The notes beneath the pieces are model-generated. The model saw only the letters and a list, made by a program, of their open reading frames with translations, ran no database searches and was not told the DNA's origin. The translations under genes were made by a program, and so were the position numbers. 64,000 nt of DNA from an uncultured Bacteroidales bacterium. Lineage in GTDB: Bacteria > Bacteroidota > Bacteroidia > Bacteroidales > UBA932. Shown in pieces: positions 1 to 6,461 of the stretch (positions are counted from its first letter, which is position 1; every line of letters starts with the position of its first letter). The stretch is taken from the NCBI GenBank assembly GCA_905235675.1, contig CAJONC010000007.1:1-64000 (forward strand), read 5' to 3'.

Positions 1-196
1 CGTAGAGTTCCTGGGAACCTGGGAGAAGGTGTACAACCCCGATTTTAATTCTGCCGAATTCGACATAATTAAAAGCAAGGCGGGTCTCAACAATTTCCGA
101 CTTAGCACCAAGGAATGGACGGAAAAAACCCATGCCATCGGCATTGTTTCCAAGGCTGGCCGATACGAGAACGTTTGTGTCAATGACGATTCTCAT
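1..196 (-). pseudogene. PIN-domain toxin, only the first ~14 codons retained
   Basis: An ATG at 196 overlaps the antitoxin stop in an ATGA arrangement. The frame begins MRIVIDTNVLVSAS, the classic N-terminus of PIN-domain (VapC-like) ribonuclease toxins, including the first catalytic aspartate (D6) and the DTN motif. From about 155 leftward the frame stays open to the window edge but no longer resembles a PIN domain. The same bases read on the plus strand are the KilA-N fragment. What is seen is a toxin start fused to antisense KilA-N sequence. The inference is a toxin destroyed by a rearrangement, leaving its antitoxin orphaned. Confidence 0.6.
2..166 (+). pseudogene. KilA-N domain fragment, truncated at both ends
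   Basis: The plus strand reads without a stop from the left edge and matches the middle of a KilA-N domain. Recognisable blocks are an EFLGTWE-like start, FNSAEFD, a KSKAG/NNF segment, the TKEWTEKT block and IGIVSKAGRYE near 140-166. After AGRYE the family normally continues into a Y-x-H-x-DIAFEF segment. Here that is replaced by unrelated codons which are the antisense of a PIN-toxin start. KilA-N proteins are phage- or mobile-element-associated DNA-binding proteins. The 5' part lies outside the window, so I cannot say whether the gene is intact upstream. I infer a remnant cut by recombination at about 155-166. Confidence 0.7.
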
Positions 197-456
197 TTCT
201 TCTTGGATTTTCGAACCGCTTTAATTGCGATGGCAATGTCATCTTCGGTAATACCTTCATTCTTCGCCCAAGCCTGAGATTCCGCCAAGAGACCACGGAA
301 CTCTTCAATGGATGGCTCCTTTACAGGTTTCAGCAGAATATTTTCATCATCTGAAATAACTACAAGTTGAGATCCGGCCTTGAGCCCAAGGCGTTTACGA
401 ATACTTATCGGGAGTACAATTTGTCCTTTTGAGGATACTGCTGCTATCGTTGCCAT
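193..456 (-). CDS. AbrB/MazE/SpoVT-type antitoxin
   Basis: This 87-residue protein opens with the swapped-hairpin AbrB fold signature: VSSKGQIVLP at about 7-16, then IRKRLGLKAGSQLVV and a strand containing ILLKP. The C-terminal half (about 48-87) is a charged tail of the kind that wraps around and inhibits a PIN toxin. Its stop overlaps the start of the PIN remnant, the usual antitoxin-toxin order. As a family role it should bind its own promoter and neutralise the toxin. Here the toxin seems truncated, so it may be a solitary regulator. The base composition is AT-rich compared with the genes to the right, which fits horizontal acquisition. Confidence 0.85.
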   Translation of the reverse strand: MATIAAVSSKGQIVLPISIRKRLGLKAGSQLVVISDDENILLKPVKEPSIEEFRGLLAESQAWAKNEGITEDDIAIAIKAVRKSKKK

Positions 457-473
457 ATTTGTATATTTTTAAA

Positions 474-502
474 AGTAAGAAATTCTTACTTTCGCAAAGA
501 TA
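474..502 (-). promoter_or_regulatory. Antitoxin promoter with palindromic operator
   Basis: On the minus strand TATCTTTG (502-495) matches the Bacteroidetes -7 box TAnnTTTG exactly. Immediately downstream, covering the expected transcription start, is a perfect 17-bp inverted repeat at 474-490 with half-site AGTAAGAA and one central base. Position and symmetry suggest autoregulation by the AbrB-type antitoxin; binding itself is inferred. Confidence 0.6.
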
Positions 503-642
503 TAAACAATTTTCTTAAATGCTAATTTTTCCGGGGTTTTCAAGAAATGTTTTTATATGTTGGCCAATAACGCTTTGACATATAGCGTAACTTCAAACGT
601 TCTATTGCGATTGAGGGGCATTTTTTGCAACTTTGCAAGGTT

Positions 643-3093
643 ATGCCGAAAAATATCGAGGTGCGCGGTGCAAAGGCGCACAATCTGAAAAATATTGTGA
701 ATATCCCCCTCGGGGAGATTGTGGGAATCGCAGGCGTCTCGGGGTCCGGAAAGTCGTCCCTGGCCCTGGGGGTGGTATATGCCGAAGGATCCAGGCGTTA
801 TCTGGAATCCCTCTCCACCTACACGCGGAGGCGCATGACTCAGGCTTCGCGGGCCCTGGCAGATGATGTGCGTTACGTCCCTGCGGCCCTGGCGCTGCAC
901 CAGCGTCCCGGAGTGCCGGGCATACGCAGCACATTCGGAACCATGTCGGAACTGCTGAACAGCCTCCGCCTGATGTACTCCCGCCTCGGGTCCCACAGGT
1001 GCCCCAACGGCCACTACCTGGAACCCACCCTCGACGTTGCGGCCGAGCAGCCCATTCACTGCCCCGTATGCGGCGTACGCGTCTATCCCCCGGGGGCGGA
1101 ACAGCTCGCCTTCAACAGCGAAGGCGCCTGCCCGACCTGTTCCGGAACGGGCGTGGTGCGTACGGTGGATGAATCCACCCTTGTCCCCGACGATTCGCTG
1201 ACAATAGACGAAGGCGCCGTAGCGCCGTGGGGAACCCTGATGTGGTCGCTGATGAAGGACATCGCCCGCGAGATGGGCGTGCGTACTGACGTCCCTTTCC
1301 GCGACCTTACTCCGGAAGAAAAGGAAATTGTCTACCACGGCCCTGCCGAGAAGCGGCATATAATCTACCGCAACGAAAAGACCAACAACTTCGCCGAGAT
1401 GGACTTCACCTATTACAATGCGGTGTACAGCGTGGAGAACGCCCTTTCCAAAGTGAAGGACGAGAGCGGAATGAAAAGGGTGGAGCGTTTCCTGAGGGAA
1501 GATGTCTGCCCCGACTGCGGAGGAACCCGCCTGTCGGAGGCGGCCCGCGCCCCGAGGCTTCGCGGCATCAGCCTGGCGGACGCCTGCAAAATGACTCTGG
1601 CTGAACTTGTCGATTGGGTGGCGGGGGTTCCGGAATCGGTACCGGAGGCCATGCGGCCGATGGCGGAACGCATCTGCGAATCTTTCAATGACACTGCCCG
1701 CCGACTGGTCGACCTCGGGCTTTCCTATCTTACGCTCGACCGTGCGGCTGCGACGCTTTCCACCGGAGAGCGCCAGAGAGTCCAGCTCGCCAGGGCGGTG
1801 CGAAACCGTACAACGGGAGTGCTTTATGTGCTTGACGAGCCTTCGATCGGCCTGCATCCTGCCAATCTGGAGGGACTGACGGGAGTGATGGACGACCTCG
1901 TGGCGGACGGAAATACGGTAATGGTAGTCGACCACGACATGCAGGTGCTCGCCCATGCGGACCATATAATCGAACTCGGGCCCGGTGCAGGCGCGGACGG
2001 CGGCTCCGTAATCGCCGAAGGCACGGTGGCGGAGATAGAATCGAATCCTGCATCCCGCGTCGGTCCATTCCTGCATTCGGCCCTTGAGCCTCAGGGCAGG
2101 CGCGGAGACCTCTTCGACATCGGGGAGATACGGCTCCGCACGGGCGCCATCCATACGGTGCAGCCTCTTGAGGTGGCCTTCCCCAAAGGACGCCTCACGG
2201 TGGTGACGGGGGTGTCCGGTTCCGGCAAGACCACCCTCGTGCTGGAGAGCCTGATTCCCGCGCTGAAGGCCTCCGTCATCGGGGCGGCCCTTCCCGGACA
2301 CGTTCTTTCGGTGGAAGCGGACGGTATACGCCAGGTCAAACTGATAGATGCCAGCCCCATAGGAATCAATGTGCGCTCCACGGTGGCGACCTATGCAAAC
2401 ATCCATGACGAGTTGCGCAAGGCCTTTGCCCGGACGGAAGGAGCCAGGGAAGGGGGCTGGAAGGCGGGAGACTTCTCCTACAACACCGGCAGGCTGCGAT
2501 GCGGCGTATGCGACGGAACCGGCAGCATCAGTCTGGATGTGCAGTTTCTTCCGGATGTGGATATTCCATGCCCCGACTGCCACGGTTCCCGCTATGCCCC
2601 GCAGGCCTTCGACATCCGCAGGGGAAACGGCCCTTCGCTGCCGAAGCTGATGGAAATGAGCGTGGACGAGGCCCTCGGCGCCTGCGCGGACATGAAACTT
2701 GTCCGCGAACGCCTGCAGGTCCTTCACGACCTTGGACTTGGGTATCTTACCCTCGGGGAAGCCACGCCCAGCCTCTCAGGCGGCGAGGCGCAGAGACTCA
2801 AGCTCGCGAGCGAGATGGGCAGGGGACAGGGAGATACGGTATTCGTTTTCGACGAGCCGACCATAGGACTTCATCCTCTCGATGTGAAAACCCTGTTGGA
2901 TGTGTTCCGGCATTTGATCGGCAACGGCGCCACCGTAATAGTTATAGAACACGACCTTGATGTAATCCGCAGCGCCGATTATGTGGTTGACATGGGCCCC
3001 GGCGGAGGATCGCAGGGCGGCCGTATCGTCGCCACCGGCGCCCCTGCCGAGATCGCCTCATCGCCCGACAGCATCACCGGACGCTATCTATAG
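643..3093 (+). CDS. uvrA2: Class II UvrA (UvrA2-type excinuclease ATPase)
   Basis: A tandem ABC ATPase of 816 residues, clearly UvrA family. It shows Walker A GVSGSGKSS at 31-39, a signature LSTGERQ near 374, Walker B LDEPSIGLHP near 395, a second Walker A GVSGSGKTT at about 523, the C-terminal zinc module (CGVC from residue 620, CPDC about 20 residues on), LSGGEAQ and FDEPTIGLHP. Canonical UvrA is about 940 residues. The block between the first ATPase half and the CPVCG/CPTC zinc segment is short, so the UvrB-binding domain is essentially missing, as in UvrA2 and DrrC-like proteins. The likely role is damage or drug tolerance rather than core excision repair. I chose ATG 643 over the upstream TTG because an AACTTTG promoter-like box ends seven bases before it. 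Confidence 0.85.
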   Translation: MPKNIEVRGAKAHNLKNIVNIPLGEIVGIAGVSGSGKSSLALGVVYAEGSRRYLESLSTYTRRRMTQASRALADDVRYVPAALALHQRPGVPGIRSTFGTMSELLNSLRLMYSRLGSHRCPNGHYLEPTLDVAAEQPIHCPVCGVRVYPPGAEQLAFNSEGACPTCSGTGVVRTVDESTLVPDDSLTIDEGAVAPWGTLMWSLMKDIAREMGVRTDVPFRDLTPEEKEIVYHGPAEKRHIIYRNEKTNNFAEMDFTYYNAVYSVENALSKVKDESGMKRVERFLREDVCPDCGGTRLSEAARAPRLRGISLADACKMTLAELVDWVAGVPESVPEAMRPMAERICESFNDTARRLVDLGLSYLTLDRAAATLSTGERQRVQLARAVRNRTTGVLYVLDEPSIGLHPANLEGLTGVMDDLVADGNTVMVVDHDMQVLAHADHIIELGPGAGADGGSVIAEGTVAEIESNPASRVGPFLHSALEPQGRRGDLFDIGEIRLRTGAIHTVQPLEVAFPKGRLTVVTGVSGSGKTTLVLESLIPALKASVIGAALPGHVLSVEADGIRQVKLIDASPIGINVRSTVATYANIHDELRKAFARTEGAREGGWKAGDFSYNTGRLRCGVCDGTGSISLDVQFLPDVDIPCPDCHGSRYAPQAFDIRRGNGPSLPKLMEMSVDEALGACADMKLVRERLQVLHDLGLGYLTLGEATPSLSGGEAQRLKLASEMGRGQGDTVFVFDEPTIGLHPLDVKTLLDVFRHLIGNGATVIVIEHDLDVIRSADYVVDMGPGGGSQGGRIVATGAPAEIASSPDSITGRYL

Positions 3094-3504
3094 TTCCGCC
3101 TTGATCCTGGCAATGATGTCGGCGTACTCCTCGTCCGTGAGGTAGGTCTTTTTGGGGTTCATTTCGAAGGTTCCGCCCCATTCGAAACCATCCTTGTATT
3201 TCGGAACAAGGTGCCAGTGGGCGTGCTTGAGCGTATCAGAATACGCACCGAAGTTGATCTTGTCGGGATGGAAGGCCTTGTCGATGGCAATGGCCGCCCT
3301 GCGGGTATCCAGCATGAACCGGATCCATTCCTCTTCGGGGATTTCGAATTGCTGGCCGATATGGTCCTTGTAAGCGACTACGCACCGTCCGGGGTGGCTT
3401 TGCTCCCTGAACAGGTAAAGCGTAGAAACGGAAAGGTCGGCAATCTTGATCATCAGGGCATCCAGCGCCGCTTTGTTTTCACAGTAAAGGCAATTTTGTG
3501 GCAT
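3088..3504 (-). CDS. HIT-family nucleotide hydrolase/transferase
   Basis: At 138 residues this is the usual size for a histidine-triad protein. The active-site triad is HAHWHLVP at about 94-101, and CVVAYKDH near 41 is the conserved N-terminal strand. A CLYC pair near the N-terminus is a common extra in some HIT branches. The family hydrolyses AMP-linked nucleotides in the cytosol; the substrate cannot be told from sequence. The gene converges on uvrA2 with a six-base overlap of the 3' ends and no room for a terminator, so both strands are transcribed into each other or end inside the neighbour. Confidence 0.85.
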   Translation of the reverse strand: MPQNCLYCENKAALDALMIKIADLSVSTLYLFREQSHPGRCVVAYKDHIGQQFEIPEEEWIRFMLDTRRAAIAIDKAFHPDKINFGAYSDTLKHAHWHLVPKYKDGFEWGGTFEMNPKKTYLTDEEYADIIARIKAEL

Positions 3505-3536
3505 AGTTTCTATCGTTTAATTATGAATGCAAGTTG

Positions 3537-4454
3537 TCATCTCCTGTCGGCACAGATTACTCCCAGCATGATGGCGGCTGCACCCGTCGCCGCCAGCGGA
3601 GTCATCCTTTCCCCGAGCAGAATCATTGCGAATATCAGTGTAAAAATCGGATTCAGGTACAGATAATTGGTGGCCGTGACGTTCCCGAGTTTGTTTATCA
3701 CCAGATTCCAGACCAGATAACATCCCAGGGAAGCGACGAGGCCGAGGAAGAGCAGGTTCGTCCATACCCGTGTCCGGCCGAGTATGCTTAAGGAAAATGA
3801 ATCCGGGCATAAACACAGGAAGGGAATAATCGTAAGAAGCCCGTAAAAGAATACTTTTCGTGTAACGGTCGTAGTTCCGTAATCCAGTATCATACGCCCC
3901 ATGAAAATGCTGTAGACGGCCCAGACTAAAGCCGCTCCTATTGCAAGCAGGTCGCCTTTGGCCGAAAGTTGAATCCTGCTTCCTTCAAAAATCATCAGTC
4001 CCATTCCTCCGAGGGCCAGTACGGTGCCTGCCGCAAATAGCCAGCCTGCATGGAACTTTTCAACATTGTCGGCAAAACGTCCTTTCCCGAAACGGCCGAA
4101 TGCAAGGGTGAGGATTGCGGTAAGCAGCGGGGTGGAACTGACGAGGAAGGATGTGTTGCTCGCCTGGGTGTACATGAGCGACGAATTCTCTGCGATGAAG
4201 TACAGCGATCCTCCGCTGACGCCGAGCAGGAGAAATACCGCTTCCTCCTTCCAACCGTACCAGAATTTATGCTGTCCTCCGGTAATCAGGGAATAGAGCA
4301 GGAGTCCGGCGTATGCGAGGGCAAAGCGGCAGAAGAATATGGCTATGGGGTGCATGCCTGCCGTGATAAGTACTTTGGTAGACACAAAAGTCGTTCCCCA
4401 GATGCAGGACACCAGAAGTGCCAGAAGATGATATTTGACTTGATGATTTTTCAA
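3537..4454 (-). CDS. EamA/DMT-superfamily membrane transporter
   Basis: A 305-residue, strongly hydrophobic protein with about ten membrane segments in two EamA halves. The motif CIWGTTFVSTKVLI near 17-30 and the second-half WAVYSIFMGR region are typical of drug/metabolite exporters. The substrate is not predictable. The only start in frame at the expected N-terminus is TTG at 4454; a weak initiation codon is therefore likely. A TAAATTTG promoter box lies upstream at 4532-4525, and an intervening 13-codon ORF (4507-4466) in another frame is discussed in the findings. Confidence 0.85.
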   Translation of the reverse strand: MKNHQVKYHLLALLVSCIWGTTFVSTKVLITAGMHPIAIFFCRFALAYAGLLLYSLITGGQHKFWYGWKEEAVFLLLGVSGGSLYFIAENSSLMYTQASNTSFLVSSTPLLTAILTLAFGRFGKGRFADNVEKFHAGWLFAAGTVLALGGMGLMIFEGSRIQLSAKGDLLAIGAALVWAVYSIFMGRMILDYGTTTVTRKVFFYGLLTIIPFLCLCPDSFSLSILGRTRVWTNLLFLGLVASLGCYLVWNLVINKLGNVTATNYLYLNPIFTLIFAMILLGERMTPLAATGAAAIMLGVICADRR

Positions 4455-4524
4455 ACCGAAAGCAGTTATTGCGCCTGTCCGACCTTTAATGTTTTGTCTT
4501 CTTCCATTTCTTCGTTTCCGCGAA

Positions 4525-4532
4525 CAAATTTA
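4525..4532 (-). promoter_or_regulatory. -7 promoter box for the EamA transporter gene
   Basis: TAAATTTG on the minus strand fits the TAnnTTTG consensus. Transcription should begin near 4518, leaving a leader of about 60 bases before the TTG start at 4454. Confidence 0.4.
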
Positions 4533-4583
4533 GTAAAAAATCGCTATCGACATCCATCCGGACGATGGTGGCGGCGGACTTAC

Positions 4584-6311
4584 TCATTGTTTGCCCTTGG
4601 CAAGCCACTGCTGCGGGGTGCAGCCGTGGACGAGCTTGAAATTGCGGAAGAAGGACGATTCGTTGGCGTAGCCCACGGCTTCGGAAATTTCGCTCATGCG
4701 CGCCGTAGGGTTCGTAAGGAGCATTTTTTCCGCCTCACGTATACGGTAGCCGTTCAGCAGCTCCGTGAAGCCGCATCCGGCCCCCGCGCTGATGGCATTG
4801 GAGATGTATTTGGTATTGGAACGCAGGCGTGAGGCCAGGTCAGCAATGGTAAGGCCCGGCTGTCGGAACAGCTGCTCGCCCTCCATCAGATCGCATATCA
4901 TGGAATAGAGTGCAAGGTCCTTCCCGCTGGGTGTAGGAGTGTCCGTAACTTCTTCTTGCTGTGGCGTTCCCCTGCGCTTTCGGCGCATGATAAGCCATCC
5001 GCAGGCAAGAATGCACAGCAGCGCCGGAACAAACCACAACCATCTCCTTACGTGGGCAACGGCGGAAGATGCCTCGAACGGACTGAAAGCAAATACTGCG
5101 GCGGAAGGGTTGTAATTGCCCATAGGGTCGCCATAGGCTATTCCCCCCGTAACGACGATGCGGCCGTCCGGCAGGATGGCGGTGGGCCCGCAGCAAAAAT
5201 CCTTGATGGGATGAGTGTAATATACCTTGACTGTCGCCCGGGAAGATGCCCGTTCGGCGCCGGGCATGACGGAGGAAACGGAACCGCCGCTCAGCAGGGA
5301 CTGGCAGTCGGCAACAAGCAGATACACCCGCCGCTGCTCATCTTGCCCGGCAATCAGCGCCGCAGCGCTTCTGCTGTCGGTAAAGAGCGAACTAAACCAG
5401 AAAATCGGCCCCCAAGGGCCTTCGGATGGGATTTCATAGTCGGTATCGACCTTGGTAAACATGCCGTCGGAGAAGCTCAGGATGGCCTGCCTGCCTTCGG
5501 CATTTTCCCCGCGGAAGAGGTAGATCCCCTGCCCGCTGACAGGATCCACCAGGCGCATATTCTCCACCGGTGGCTGGTCGTAGTCTCCCCAGGGCCGCCA
5601 TTCGGAGAGCAGTCCCGAAGTGAAAGCTTCGCCGCCCAGGCGGTCAATGATCGACTCCACGTGTTCGCCGTGATGATCCAAGCTGCCGAAGATAACGGCT
5701 TCGCGCTTGCCGTAAGGGAAAATATAGGGATTGGCGCGGTTCTGTGCAGTGTTTTGCACGGTCTCGAAAGGCTGTATGCCGTCCGACAGGCCGAGCGCGT
5801 CATCGGCATACCAGTTGCCGGCGACGAGTATTTCCCCTGAGGGCAGCAGTGCCGCAGAGGCTATCGCCCGCTTGACGTCCAGAATCGGGAATGGACTGAA
5901 GCTGTGCTCCGCAGGGTTGTAACGTTCCACGCCGAAGGTCTGGCCGATGCCGAAGTCGTCGCTGCTGCCCCCTCCGACTAGCCAGTCCCCGTCCGGAAGC
6001 CGCAGCGAGAACCCCAAGTCGTGCGGATAGAGCGTCTTGACTATGTGCCAGCCGTCGTCCTGCAGGTACTCGGCGGTGGCGGTGCGTACGAAGCCGCCGG
6101 TATGGCCGCCAACCATCACGAGCTGCCCGTCCGCCACGAAGGACTTGTGACCGGCACGAGGAAGTGTCATATCCGGCAGCCGCTCCCACTGCATAGGCAG
6201 GAAGGGGACCTCCGCTTCGGCACGGCCCGTCGCTTTGTCCTGCGGCGATGCCAAAACCGGCGTCAGCATCGCCAGCAGCAGGAACATCCCTATTTTGAAC
6301 AGTTTACACAT
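4584..6311 (-). CDS. Membrane-anchored AraC-type regulator with kelch-like extracytoplasmic domain
   Basis: A 575-residue one-component regulator. Residues 1-22 form a signal or anchor segment (FKIGMFLLLAMLTPVLA). Residues about 40-410 are a kelch-like repeat domain with recurring VGGHTGGF, LPDGDWLVGGG, ILVAGNWY and GRIVVTGG blades. A single membrane helix (LWFVPALLCILACGWLIM) follows at about 425-442, then a basic stop-transfer stretch and a cytoplasmic AraC helix-turn-helix domain over the last 110 residues, ending in VGYANESSFFRNFKLVHGCTP. Start ATG 6311 lies eight bases after a TACCTTTG box; the frame stays open far upstream but without sense. The sensor domain is homologous to the divergent lipoprotein at 6462. 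The inferred job is to sense something outside the membrane and control that gene. Confidence 0.8.
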   Translation of the reverse strand: MCKLFKIGMFLLLAMLTPVLASPQDKATGRAEAEVPFLPMQWERLPDMTLPRAGHKSFVADGQLVMVGGHTGGFVRTATAEYLQDDGWHIVKTLYPHDLGFSLRLPDGDWLVGGGSSDDFGIGQTFGVERYNPAEHSFSPFPILDVKRAIASAALLPSGEILVAGNWYADDALGLSDGIQPFETVQNTAQNRANPYIFPYGKREAVIFGSLDHHGEHVESIIDRLGGEAFTSGLLSEWRPWGDYDQPPVENMRLVDPVSGQGIYLFRGENAEGRQAILSFSDGMFTKVDTDYEIPSEGPWGPIFWFSSLFTDSRSAAALIAGQDEQRRVYLLVADCQSLLSGGSVSSVMPGAERASSRATVKVYYTHPIKDFCCGPTAILPDGRIVVTGGIAYGDPMGNYNPSAAVFAFSPFEASSAVAHVRRWLWFVPALLCILACGWLIMRRKRRGTPQQEEVTDTPTPSGKDLALYSMICDLMEGEQLFRQPGLTIADLASRLRSNTKYISNAISAGAGCGFTELLNGYRIREAEKMLLTNPTARMSEISEAVGYANESSFFRNFKLVHGCTPQQWLAKGKQ

Positions 6312-6318
6312 TCTTATA

Positions 6319-6326
6319 CAAAGGTA
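6319..6326 (-). promoter_or_regulatory. -7 promoter box of the kelch-AraC regulator
   Basis: TACCTTTG on the minus strand matches TAnnTTTG and lies seven bases before the ATG at 6311, so the message would have almost no leader. It settles the choice of start for this gene. Confidence 0.5.
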
Positions 6327-6368
6327 AGGGTAAAATCCATACTTCCCCTCCCACATCAAGAAAATCTT

Positions 6369-6392
6369 ACTTGCAATTCCGGAATTGCAAGT
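6369..6392. promoter_or_regulatory. 24-bp perfect palindrome between divergent genes, candidate operator
   Basis: The sequence is its own reverse complement over 24 bases, with half-site ACTTGCAATTCC. It lies about 45 bases upstream of the regulator's -7 box and about 70 bases before the lipoprotein start. A single extra TTGCAAT half-site occurs at 6439-6445, next to the lipoprotein's TATCTTGC box. There is no T-run on either side, so it is not a terminator. An operator is the best guess; the bound protein is inferred. Confidence 0.55.
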
Positions 6393-6461
6393 CTGTTTTC
6401 CATTTTTAGGATAAATCCTTCGGGACAGAAGACTTATCTTGCAATAAAATAAATGGTAACC

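Noticed and set aside
540..620. ACGCT/AGCGT stem before uvrA2 as a terminator
   Set aside because: Only five pairs with a nine-base loop and no T-run.
553..2727. 724-residue open frame antisense to uvrA2
   Set aside because: Low-complexity, His/Arg/Gly-rich translation with no domain; a by-product of GC-rich codon use in the true gene on the other strand.
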